From NCBI GenBank assembly GCA_044450785.1, contig JBIOJM010000297.1, forward strand, positions 1 through 12,979: DNA of 12,979 bases, in the 5' to 3' direction. Under the pieces are notes generated by a model. That model saw only the letters and a list, made by a program, of their open reading frames with translations, was not told the origin of the DNA and searched no databases. A program made the position numbers and the translations under genes. Shown here one piece after another: positions 1-7,178 of the stretch; position 1 is the stretch's first letter, and every line of letters starts with the position of its first letter. This DNA is from JBIOJM01 sp044450785 (GTDB lineage: Bacteria > Planctomycetota > Planctomycetia > Isosphaerales > Isosphaeraceae).

Positions 1-142
1 CTTTTTCTGCCAAGAGCTGGCCAATAATGGCCACCAACGGGCCTTCACGCCGAGCTTGCTCCCGAGAGAACCATCCGATTCACCCTCACTGGCTGTGAGT
101 TAGGGAAATCGCCCCTTTGTAGCGAAACCGATTGCACCCAAT

Positions 143-952
143 TCATTTCGGTTTGACGGCGTGATCCGCCGCGGGAAGATCCCTATCGGCCCCTGTAAAC
201 CCGAACTCCTTCAAGATGCCCTGTCCCTCCTCGCCCAGGACGAACCGCGCGAATTGCTCGGCGTCCGCGGACCGTGCCGAGGCCGTCACGACCCCGAGTG
301 CCTGGATGATGGGGTCGTACAACTGCGGGTCGACCTCGACGGACCGGATCTCGGGGACATTGGCGATCGCCCGGCCGACCAGTGCGGCCTCGGCGTTTCC
401 CTCTTGAGCGTACATCAGGGCCTGCCGTACCGACTCGGCCATCACAATCTTCGGCTCGAGCGCGACCCACAGACCCCTGCGCTCGAGCGCCTGCTTGCCA
501 GCCTTGCCGTAGGGGGCGGTCGCCGGATTGGCGAGCGCGATCTTCTTGACCTCGGGGTTGGTCAGGTCGTCGAGACTGTGGACCTTCTCTCCCAGCTCAT
601 GGTAGACCGCCAGGACGAGCGAGCCGCGCGCGTAAGGATGGACCGAGCCAGGCTTGATCAAGCCGAGGCCGGCCAGGTCACGGACAAAAGACTCGTTGGC
701 AGCCAGAAAGACGTCGAAGGGCGCTCCGCCCTTGATCTGCTCCGCCAGTTGCCCGGACGCGCCGTAGGAGAGCGTCGTCGCGATGCCCGTCTTCGCTTGA
801 AATCGATCGGCCAGCTTCGGCAGTGCCGACTGGAGATCGCTGGCCGCCGCGATCCGTAAGGGACGTGAGCTTCGGTCCCCACAACCCAGGGTCGAGAGCA
901 ACATCAGGAGAAGCAAGCAACGGTGTGTCTCCCGAACCGCGTCACGCAACAT
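143..952 (-). CDS. modA: Molybdate ABC transporter substrate-binding lipoprotein (ModA-like)
   Basis: This 269-aa protein should capture molybdate or tungstate outside the membrane and deliver it to a ModBC permease/ATPase. The order of motifs fits the ModA family: AAASD (residues 35-39), YGASGQ (63-68), DVFLAA (80-85), NPATAPYG (142-149) and AALVG (189-193). The two conserved serines (S38, S66) lie where ModA binds the oxyanion. The N-terminus has basic residues, a leucine-rich stretch and STLGC with Cys24, an imperfect lipobox, so a lipoprotein is likely. An upstream in-frame extension to 1063 exists, but the ATG at 952 follows a strong ribosome binding site (GAGGGGAGG, 960-968, 7-nt spacing) and gives a proper signal peptide. 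No modB or modC is visible; only 142 bases remain downstream. Length is normal for ModA. Binding of another oxyanion is possible, but ModA is the best match. Confidence 0.9.
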   Translation of the reverse strand: MLRDAVRETHRCLLLLMLLSTLGCGDRSSRPLRIAAASDLQSALPKLADRFQAKTGIATTLSYGASGQLAEQIKGGAPFDVFLAANESFVRDLAGLGLIKPGSVHPYARGSLVLAVYHELGEKVHSLDDLTNPEVKKIALANPATAPYGKAGKQALERRGLWVALEPKIVMAESVRQALMYAQEGNAEAALVGRAIANVPEIRSVEVDPQLYDPIIQALGVVTASARSADAEQFARFVLGEEGQGILKEFGFTGADRDLPAADHAVKPK

Positions 953-959
953 GCCGTCG

Positions 960-968
960 CCTCCCCTC
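960..968 (-). promoter_or_regulatory. Ribosome binding site of the ModA gene
   Basis: GAGGGGAGG lies 7 nt before the ATG at 952. It decides the start against the longer open frame that reaches 1063. Confidence 0.7.
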
Positions 969-1148
969 ATCCGGCGTGCTCCGGACCGATGGCCGAATGG
1001 GTTCACCGCATCGTACGGGCCGGGCAGACGGACCGTCAACAGCCTCAGATTGCGGTCGATCACCGAATTCGGTAAGACGAAGGGAACGAGAGCGGCTCGC
1101 CCTGACGATGGTCAACGTGAAACATCACACGGAAAGGTACTCACAAGG

Positions 1149-2621
1149 ATGAAGTTGGAACAACTTTTTCGACATCATGGGATTACCGGGAACCCATTCA
1201 GCGAGGAGGATGCTCAGACGGATACCGTGTTTAAGCGGCGCTGTCTGGCAACGGTCCACCATCCGGCGTGGAACAAGTTTTTCGGCAGTCCGTCCGATCC
1301 ATCCACCGCGCTGGTTTTCGGCGAAAAAGGGAGTGGCAAGACGGCGCTGCGGCTTCAGGCCGACGCCGAGCTGGAATCGCACAATCAGGCGAACCCGCAC
1401 GAGCGCGTCTTCGTCATTTCCTACGACGATTTCACTCCCTACCTGGACCATTGCAAGGCGGCGATGCGCGCGCCGGACACGGAGCATGTCCTGGAGAACT
1501 GGCGGCTTCAAGATCACATCGACGCCATCTTGTCGCTGGGTGTGACCAAGCTGGTCGATTTACTCAGGGCGGAGAAGGCCGATCTCACGGTCCTCAGCCT
1601 CGACCAGCGCCGCGACCTGTTACTACTGGCTGCGCTGTTCGACGCCTCGACGGGTGAAGCGATCGCGGGCCGCTGGAGCCGGCTTCGCCGCCGATCCGGT
1701 TTTCGGTCGCTGTGGACGCGCCGCGACCTGCAGATCGGGTTCGGCACGACCCTGGCGGTCATCGCGCTCATTGCCATGTTTCCGGGCTTGGTAAGTCTGA
1801 GGATCCTCCCTTGGCTGGTTGTCCCGATCGTCGCCGGCTGGCTCTACTGGGGCTGGCGTCTGGCGCGAGCGGAATGGTTTGCGCGCGACATCCGCAAGGG
1901 TCTGAGGGTGCTCTCCCGCGACCCATCGGCCCTGCGGTGGGAGCTGCTCTGGTTCAAGCCCTCCGAGCTGGGGGGCCAGCCGTTGCCGACCGCCTCTCGC
2001 GGCGGCGCGGAAGAGCGCTACGAACTCTTGCGGAAATTTCAAGGTCTCCTCCACACCCTCGGCTTTGTGGGCATCGTCGTCTTGATCGACCGGGTCGACG
2101 AGCCCCAGCAGGTCGAGGGCGACCCCCGCAAGATGCGCTCGCTCATCTGGCCCCTGCTGGACCACAAGTTCCTTCGCCATCCCGGTATCGGCGTCAAGCT
2201 GCTGCTGCCGATCGAGCTGGCCTATTATCTGGAAAAAGAGAGCAAGGAGTTCTACGACCGGGCTCGTCCGGACAAGCTGAACATGATCAAGCCGCTGCGG
2301 TGGACCGGTCCGTCACTCTACGACCTGGCCAGCGACCGCATGCGGGCCTGCCGGCTCGACCCGTCGAGTAACGGCGAGGCACCCCGGCTCCGCCGGTTCA
2401 TCGACGACGCGATCAGCGACGACTACCTCAAGGACGCCCTGGGAAACTTGCGCACTCCCCGACACCTCTTCAAGTTCCTGCACCGCCTGCTTGAAGAGCA
2501 CTGCCACCGGCACACCGAGGACGCTCCCCGCTGGACAATCGACTACGACACGTTTCGTACGACCTATGCGACCTACATGCGCGACATCGAGGCGTTCGAC
2601 CGCGGCTATGGACATGGGTAG
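1149..2621 (+). CDS. Membrane-inserted P-loop NTPase, KAP/STAND-like
   Basis: This 490-aa protein has a Walker A motif GEKGSGKT (residues 58-65) and a probable Walker B at GIVVLIDRVDE (308-318). Between them lie two closely spaced hydrophobic helices (about 198-216 and 219-237) with a very short turn, followed by Arg/Trp-rich sequence. Membrane helices inserted within the P-loop domain are the hallmark of KAP-family NTPases. The C-terminal LRTPRHLFKF (about 434-443) resembles the sensor-2/winged-helix area of ORC/STAND ATPases. The start at ATG 1149 is chosen because the open frame further upstream (to 951) runs antisense into the modA 5' end; GGAAAGG lies about 12 nt upstream. The gene diverges from modA over 196 bp and is convergent with the phosphoesterase gene, overlapping it by 16 bp. 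The ATPase fold is well supported; assignment to KAP is inference and the cellular role is unknown. Confidence 0.85.
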   Translation: MKLEQLFRHHGITGNPFSEEDAQTDTVFKRRCLATVHHPAWNKFFGSPSDPSTALVFGEKGSGKTALRLQADAELESHNQANPHERVFVISYDDFTPYLDHCKAAMRAPDTEHVLENWRLQDHIDAILSLGVTKLVDLLRAEKADLTVLSLDQRRDLLLLAALFDASTGEAIAGRWSRLRRRSGFRSLWTRRDLQIGFGTTLAVIALIAMFPGLVSLRILPWLVVPIVAGWLYWGWRLARAEWFARDIRKGLRVLSRDPSALRWELLWFKPSELGGQPLPTASRGGAEERYELLRKFQGLLHTLGFVGIVVLIDRVDEPQQVEGDPRKMRSLIWPLLDHKFLRHPGIGVKLLLPIELAYYLEKESKEFYDRARPDKLNMIKPLRWTGPSLYDLASDRMRACRLDPSSNGEAPRLRRFIDDAISDDYLKDALGNLRTPRHLFKFLHRLLEEHCHRHTEDAPRWTIDYDTFRTTYATYMRDIEAFDRGYGHG

Positions 2622-3265
2622 AATAGGAGCCTGGCGGAGAGTGTTCCGTTCTTCGCGTCGAACTCCACGACGACGATCGAACCCTCGGGCGTGGCCCCGA
2701 CGTTGATGACCCGGCGCCCATCCTTGAGAGTGCGTTCCTGGGCCACGTGCAAGTGGCCGCAGACGTGCAGCCGGGGTTTGATGGTATTGAATGCCTCGAG
2801 GAAACAGCGCTGGCCGCCATGACGTCCGGTGGGAGTGAGGTCGGCCAGTCCGATCGGGCAGCCGTGTGTGAGCAGGATGTCGACCGGGCCGGACTGGGCG
2901 ATCCGCGCGGCCGCCAGGGCGACGTCGGCATCGGTGACGTAATGGCTCTTCGCGTGGGACTTGGCCCAGATGCCGCCGATGGCCGCGAGCCGGAGGCCCG
3001 CGAACTCATGAACCGTGCCCTGGGTCAGCAAGACCGGCGATCCATCGCGGTTGCGTAGTCGTGTTAGGATGTCGAGCGGGTCGTGATTACCGAACGTCGA
3101 ATAGACCGGGGCGACTGCGAGGAATTCCGCCAGGTCTGGCTCAGTGACCTGGTCGGGGTCGCCCCAGTCGCCACAGCAGAGGATCAGGTCGGGTCGTACG
3201 AAGGCGGCTGCGCGGCGAGCCGGTTCCAGATCGCCGTGGAGGTCGCTCACGACCAGGACGCGCAT
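2606..3265 (-). CDS. Calcineurin-like metallophosphoesterase
   Basis: This 219-aa protein carries the complete dimetal phosphoesterase signature: DLH (D8, H10), CGD (D33), GNHD (59-62), a metal-ligand histidine in LTHG (H134), and GHLH (170-173). Its size matches small stand-alone members of the YfcE/MJ0936/Rv0805-like group, which hydrolyse phosphodiesters or phosphomonoesters in the cytoplasm; the substrate cannot be told from sequence. No signal peptide or membrane segment is visible. ATG at 3265 is preferred over an adjacent in-frame TTG at 3268 because GGGGGAA (3273-3279) sits 7 nt before the ATG. The 3' end overlaps the convergent NTPase gene by 16 bp. The gene has no same-strand partner close by, so it is probably transcribed alone. 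Confidence 0.92.
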   Translation of the reverse strand: MRVLVVSDLHGDLEPARRAAAFVRPDLILCCGDWGDPDQVTEPDLAEFLAVAPVYSTFGNHDPLDILTRLRNRDGSPVLLTQGTVHEFAGLRLAAIGGIWAKSHAKSHYVTDADVALAAARIAQSGPVDILLTHGCPIGLADLTPTGRHGGQRCFLEAFNTIKPRLHVCGHLHVAQERTLKDGRRVINVGATPEGSIVVVEFDAKNGTLSARLLFYPCP

Positions 3266-3350
3266 CAAAAAGTTCCCCCGGCCCCGCCGAGATCGGTGTG
3301 AGCCTGGAGCTTAACCGAAATGGAGGGGCGTGAGAACAAGGCGGAGCTTG

Positions 3351-3387
3351 CCGGCGATCATTTCCGGTGGAGAGAGAGGATCGCCGG
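3351..3387. repeat. Inverted repeat, 9-bp perfect arms
   Basis: CCGGCGATC at 3351-3359 is exactly complementary to GATCGCCGG at 3379-3387, with a 19-nt purine-rich spacer. It lies about 85 bp upstream of the phosphoesterase start. It could be an operator-like site or an RNA hairpin; nothing in the sequence decides between them. Confidence 0.45.
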
Positions 3388-3552
3388 AAGGAACGGATTC
3401 GCCGCCCTGACAATCATCCAGAGTGGCAGAGCGACGAACTCGTTCCGTCCCGGCGATTCGAGGGGCGTGGCACGCCTGAGTCGGACGTGCTGAGTTGGGT
3501 GGGACCTGAGTGCATCGATTGCTTGGTCGAATCATGGGCTCACACCGCGGGC

Positions 3553-3584
3553 ACCTTGATGTCGCCCCCATCAGGGGCTGAAAC
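3553..3584. repeat. Solitary CRISPR-repeat-like hairpin sequence
   Basis: A stem GCCCC/GGGGC with loop CATCA (3564-3578) is followed directly by TGAAAC (3579-3584). Many type I CRISPR repeats have this form, with a GC palindrome in the middle and a GAAAC end. Only one copy is present, with no spacers and no cas genes, so this is not a CRISPR array. It may be a chance hairpin, or part of the 3' end of the WD40 transcript read on the minus strand. Confidence 0.25.
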
Positions 3585-3654
3585 GATTTTCCAGATCGCC
3601 GCTCAGCCGACCCTCCCTTTCCGCGTGGTGACGGCGGGGTTCCCACCTTCGCCG

Positions 3655-4773
3655 CTAAGCTGCCCGGCCGACTATGTGCGCCCGCCCGCTGGCAAGGTCC
3701 AAGATCCTGACCGTGTAATCACTGCCGGCGAAGGCGAGCCAGGCACCATCGACCGAAAACGAGAGCGATCTGACCGGTCCGACGCCACCGCTGAGAGAGG
3801 TCTGCTCCTTTCCGCCCGCCAGGTCCCACAACTTGATGCATCGATCGAGTCCGGCGCTCGCCAAGGTGTGGCCATCGGGGGAGAAAGCCAGTGCGCTGAT
3901 TCCACGGAGGTGGCCAGTGAGTCGCGTGCGAACCTCGCCGGTTTCCGGGTCCAGCAGGATGACGTCCTGGGGGCTGTCCGCGATCTCACCCACCGCGACA
4001 TCCCGGCCGTCAGGAGAGTAGGCGACGATCTGGACGGGATTGGCCCCAGAATATCCGAGCGAGCGAATCGAGACCCCGCGGATCGCGTCCCAAAGCATGA
4101 TTTGTCGATCCTGGCCGGACGAGACGAGACGGCGACCGTCCGGTGAAAAGGCAATGCTCCGCACGACGTCGGCGTGTGCTCGCAAGATCGCCCGCTCGAC
4201 TCCGGAGGGGACGTCGCAAAGACAGATTGAACCGTCGTCGTTGCCCAGCGCCAGCGTTTTGCCATCGGGCGAGAAAGCCAGGCACCGATGCGTTTCGCCC
4301 TCCTTCTCTACCACCGACCTGTATGCACCGGACTCGCAAGACCAGATCGTCAAGGAATGTTGTCCGGCCGTGGCCAAGAGTGTTCCATCGGGTGAGAATG
4401 CGACCGCGAACCGTACCGAGCCGTGGGACAGGACGAGCGGCTCGGCCTTTGAGCCATCGTTCAGCCGCGCCAGGTCCCAGAGGCGTACGGAATTGTCCCA
4501 ACTGCAGGAGGCGAGGGTTCTCCCATCCGGAGAAAACGCCACCGATTCAACCAGTTGCGTATGCCCTTTCAAGACCACGGGATGGGGTGAGTCGACCGGA
4601 TCCAAGAGAGCACTCCAGAAAATCATGGCCGAGCCCAGGACCAGGATCACCACGAGCAGAAGCTGTCCTGTCCAGAGTGAGAGCCGGCTGGTCGCCGCGC
4701 TCATTCGCTCCTCGCGACCGGCGAGTCGATCGTTCCCTGACCAGCCCGGCGCGTCGATGTTTCGTGGCGGCAT
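3655..4773 (-). CDS. Membrane-anchored seven-bladed WD40 repeat protein
   Basis: This 372-aa protein has an N-terminal transmembrane segment (about residues 35-57, rich in Leu and Val) followed by seven WD40 blades at about 66-101, 112-146, 155-188, 195-230, 237-275, 283-318 and 326-360. Most blades show AFSPDG and several end in LWD; blade 5 has a short insertion and blade 7 has FSVDG. Seven blades make a closed propeller, so the protein looks complete: a scaffold on a membrane anchor, without any catalytic domain. Such propellers are common in planctomycetes, often fused to kinases; here there is none. ATG 4773 has GGGAG (4782-4786) 8 nt upstream. ATG 4704 (residue 24), with GAGGAG only 3 nt upstream, is a possible shorter start. 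Binding partner unknown. Confidence 0.9.
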   Translation of the reverse strand: MPPRNIDAPGWSGNDRLAGREERMSAATSRLSLWTGQLLLVVILVLGSAMIFWSALLDPVDSPHPVVLKGHTQLVESVAFSPDGRTLASCSWDNSVRLWDLARLNDGSKAEPLVLSHGSVRFAVAFSPDGTLLATAGQHSLTIWSCESGAYRSVVEKEGETHRCLAFSPDGKTLALGNDDGSICLCDVPSGVERAILRAHADVVRSIAFSPDGRRLVSSGQDRQIMLWDAIRGVSIRSLGYSGANPVQIVAYSPDGRDVAVGEIADSPQDVILLDPETGEVRTRLTGHLRGISALAFSPDGHTLASAGLDRCIKLWDLAGGKEQTSLSGGVGPVRSLSFSVDGAWLAFAGSDYTVRILDLASGRAHIVGRAA

Positions 4774-5647
4774 TCGTCAAACTCCCATCACGGTGATCGA
4801 GCGACTCGCACCCAAACGGGGCGAATCACAGATCCCGATGAATCTTCGTCAGGGATGACTGGACGCTGGTCGACCAGGACCCTCTGCTACCAGTTCGCCA
4901 ATCCAGGCCAAATGTTGAACGGCTGAACTAAAGAATTCGGAGTTCCGGCAACAGAGACTTACCTGAAGAGCTTCGCGGACGCAACTCGGTTACAACGACC
5001 CAACCGCCGGAGCCGGCGCGACGATGAGAAGGCTTTTCGCGATGGACTGTCCGGATCGCTTGTGAGAGACGCCGATACCTGTCGGGGAGTGCACCGCGGG
5101 ACGACCAGGGAAAAGCAACGACGATCCGAGAGTTCGCGAGGACCTCTCCTGTCCTCGATCCTCTATGGCAAGAGTCGTGCGGACGGCAACCATCGCGCCG
5201 CGAGAACGAGGTATTTCGGTTTTGGCGGAAGTCTGGACAGGAAAGGCCATTCACTGCCCGCGAGTGGCAGGAGGATCGGCGCGCATCACAAACTTGCAGG
5301 CGATTCTCACGGAACGATCCGCACACGCTACAAAAGGCACTTTCAGATCGGGCTCGATCGCGCTGTAAGGCGACCGGCGGATGGAAACATACCCAGGACC
5401 GAGCGATTGTAGGACGGATTGCCAATCCGTCCTACGGTGAATTTGCATCTGCCAATCGCCTAATGAACCCATTGAACAACGTCCGGGCCTCGCTTGTTGA
5501 CGAGCCAGTGGCCCAACTCCACGGGTGCGCAACGCAAACTCCAAAGCGACTCGGTTCAGCATAACGCTCGCGCACGCGGGCACAAGCGGGGCGCGTGAGG
5601 AAGCTTACTGCCGACGCCCGGAACCTCCACCCTTCGCGCCGGTCGGC
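4774..5647. other. 874-bp gap without a convincing gene
   Basis: Open frames exist on both strands (for example about 4928-5425 minus and 5062-5412 plus), but they are rich in Arg, Ser, Cys and His, lack domains, rely on overlapping each other, and the minus one opens with TTG without a clear ribosome binding site. I see no tRNA or rRNA. The only distinct element is the palindrome at 5409-5435. The left end holds the WD40 gene's promoter; the right end is the 3' flank of the TPR gene. Confidence 0.6.
5409..5435. repeat. 27-bp perfect palindrome, 13-bp arms
   Basis: GTAGGACGGATTG (5409-5421) and CAATCCGTCCTAC (5423-5435) are exact reverse complements around a single C at 5422. The pairing stops at once on both sides. 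A one-base centre suits a cruciform or a double-strand binding site better than an RNA hairpin loop, although a few central pairs could open to form a loop. It lies in a gene-poor gap about 210 bp beyond the TPR stop codon. It resembles dispersed intergenic palindromes that I recall in planctomycete-type genomes, which I cannot confirm here. Confidence 0.8.
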
Positions 5648-6754
5648 CTAACGGTCGACCGCGGTCAGTGCACGCTCGATGAGCTTGGCGAGCTCGGAGC
5701 CGGGTTGGGCTTTGTCGCGGGCCTTGCGGAATTCCGCGATCGCCTCCGCCGGCTTCCCCTGGGCGTTCAGGGAGATGCCGAGGTTCAAGTGGGCCTTGGC
5801 GTGGTCGGGCTTGAGCCGGATCGCCGTGCGGAATTCGGCGACCGCCTCCTCCAGCTTTCCCTGGGCTTTCAGGGCGTTGCCGAGGTTGTCATGGGCCTCG
5901 GCGATGTTGGGCTTGAGCCGGATCGCCGTGCGGTATTCGGCGACCGCCTCCTCCAGCTTCCCCTGAGCTTTCAGGGCGATGCCGAGGTTGTAATGGGCCT
6001 CGGCGATGTTGGGCTCGAGCCGGATCGCCGTGCGGAATTCGGCGACCGCCTTCTCCAGCTTCCCCTGGGCTCCCAGGATGCTGCCGAGGTTGTAGTGGGC
6101 CTCGGCGTAGTCGGGCTTGATCCGGATCGCTGTGCGGTATTCGGCGACCGCCTCCTCCTGCTTCCCCTGGGCGTTCAGGGCGACGCCGAGGTTGTTGTGG
6201 TCCTCGGCGAAATCGGGCTTGATCCGGATCGCCGTGCGGAATTCGGCGACCGCCTCCTCAAGCTTCCCCTGGTCAAGGGCGGTACCGAGGTTGTAGTGGG
6301 CCTCGGCGAAGTCGGGCTTGAGCCGGATCGCCGCGCGGAATTCGGCGATCGCCTCCTCGAGCGTCCCCTGGGCTCCCAGGATGGTGCCGAGGTTGTAGTG
6401 AGCCTCGGCGAAGTCGGGCTGGAGCCGGATCGCCGCGCGGAATTCGGCGTTCGCCTCTTCCAGCTTCCCCTGTTTGTGCAGGACGGCGCCGCGGCTGTAG
6501 TGGGCTCGCGCCTCGCCGGCCTTGGAGACGACGGCCTCGCGGATCCACGCCGCGTCGAACCCCACGTAGGCCGCCATGCCGATGCCCCCGGCCACGATCA
6601 GGGCACCGATCGCGACCAGTCGCAGGACGCGCGGCCTGCGCTTGGGTCCGTCCCCGCCCTGGTCGCGGAGACAGCGCGGGCAGAGGCCCGCCGGGTCGTC
6701 GGCCGAGAGTGGGGCACCGCATCGCCGACAAGCAGGTTGGTCTGCAGTGGCCAT
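5648..6754 (-). CDS. Zinc-ribbon, membrane-anchored TPR protein
   Basis: This 368-aa protein begins with a zinc ribbon (C9-x2-C12 and C25-x2-C28), then a basic stretch, a transmembrane helix (about residues 44-66), a short linker, and eight TPR motifs (residues 84-354) with consensus AHYNLG..L.AQGKLEEAVAEFRTAIRLKPD. Repeat 3 is 33 residues instead of 34. The CxxC...GLCPRCL opening resembles the N-terminus of many planctomycete Ser/Thr kinases, but no kinase domain is present. The TPRs probably act as a protein-binding scaffold on one side of the membrane with the ribbon on the other. The frame stays open upstream to 7150 but has no domain there; ATG 6754 is chosen because GAGG (6763-6766) lies 8 nt before it and the zinc ribbon starts directly after. 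No operon partner is close. Confidence 0.9.
   Translation of the reverse strand: MATADQPACRRCGAPLSADDPAGLCPRCLRDQGGDGPKRRPRVLRLVAIGALIVAGGIGMAAYVGFDAAWIREAVVSKAGEARAHYSRGAVLHKQGKLEEANAEFRAAIRLQPDFAEAHYNLGTILGAQGTLEEAIAEFRAAIRLKPDFAEAHYNLGTALDQGKLEEAVAEFRTAIRIKPDFAEDHNNLGVALNAQGKQEEAVAEYRTAIRIKPDYAEAHYNLGSILGAQGKLEKAVAEFRTAIRLEPNIAEAHYNLGIALKAQGKLEEAVAEYRTAIRLKPNIAEAHDNLGNALKAQGKLEEAVAEFRTAIRLKPDHAKAHLNLGISLNAQGKPAEAIAEFRKARDKAQPGSELAKLIERALTAVDR
5693..6505 (-). repeat. Tandem 102-bp coding repeat, eight units
   Basis: Each unit encodes one 34-residue TPR; the third unit in the reading direction is 99 bp. Units share long runs of identical codons, for example those for AEFRTAIR, so the similarity is at DNA level and not only in protein. 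This suggests recent duplication or gene conversion among units. The same periodicity creates a long meaningless open frame on the plus strand. Confidence 0.85.
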
Positions 6755-7178
6755 CGCGTCCGCCTCGATTACGAACTGGGAAGAATTGAGATGTCTTCTC
6801 GACTCGAGGGTCGACGTCAGCAGAACCGTGGCAAGGGTCGCGTTTAACAGACACGTTACATTGCCCGACTTGTCAGACATCAACTTGGACCTCGAAACGA
6901 TACCTCTCTCCACGGACCTCGCCGTTCTCGTCGATCGGGTACGACAGCCCCCATCGGTGCGGGTGCATCCCGCCACACCCGACATGGCCAGGAACTCGCC
7001 CATCACGAAACCCCGATGGCTGAAATCCCCTCGATGGACACCGGAGATGATTTTGCCCACAACGAGCGGCGAGATCAATTGGAGTTCCGACGAATGGACG
7101 AGACAACGGCAGTCGACGGCCTGCTGTCCCGGCCACAGAGAATTCGGCACCCGGAACGGGACCGAACGGTCAGGTTTT
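6755..7178. other. 424-bp gap upstream of the TPR gene
   Basis: This is the 5' flank of the TPR gene and the 3' flank of rsgA. A minus-strand frame ending at 6873 reads like protein near its end (YPIDENGEVRGERYRFEV then a stop), but it has no convincing start or ribosome binding site and matches no family I know. It may be a gene remnant. A small inverted repeat, GACCGAACGGTC (7160-7171), lies just after the rsgA stop codon but has no U-tract in the rsgA direction. Confidence 0.45.

Larger units (their letters stand above)
3266..3654. other. Gene-free stretch with two inverted repeats
   Basis: No open frame here has protein-like composition or a ribosome binding site. It separates the phosphoesterase gene from the 3' end of the WD40 gene, so it holds the phosphoesterase promoter and the WD40 3' untranslated region. 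Two structures are visible: a 9-bp-arm inverted repeat (3351-3387) and a GC hairpin followed by TGAAAC (3553-3584). No U-tract terminator was seen for the WD40 gene. Confidence 0.6.

Noticed and set aside
1..46. Possible start of a minus-strand gene: GAAGG (42-46) 7 nt before a GTG at 34, reading AIIGQLLAEK to the window edge
   Set aside because: Only 11 codons are visible, so it could be chance. It is worth checking on an extended sequence.
2..103. Plus-strand open frame entering from the left edge and ending at a TAG near 103
   Set aside because: About 34 codons with no recognisable motif, and it conflicts with the more protein-like minus frame.
951..1148. In-frame upstream extension of the NTPase gene to 951
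   Set aside because: Arg/Pro-rich with no conservation signal; its first codons overlap the modA start region antisense, and ATG 1149 begins a coherent domain.
3367..4146. 259-codon plus-strand open frame
   Set aside because: Antisense to the WD40 gene; Arg/Glu/Asp-rich shadow.
4928..5425. 165-codon minus-strand open frame in the large gap
   Set aside because: TTG start inside the palindrome, Cys/Ser/Arg-rich sequence and no recognisable family.
5525..6847. 440-codon plus-strand open frame with repeats
   Set aside because: It is the antisense shadow of the tandem TPR array; the repeat unit keeps it stop-free. The minus-strand TPR consensus is unmistakable.
7160..7171. GACCGAACGGTC followed on the plus strand by AGGTTTTT, like a terminator
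   Set aside because: The stem is at most 5 bp with a tiny loop, it would serve plus-strand transcription, and no plus-strand gene lies upstream.
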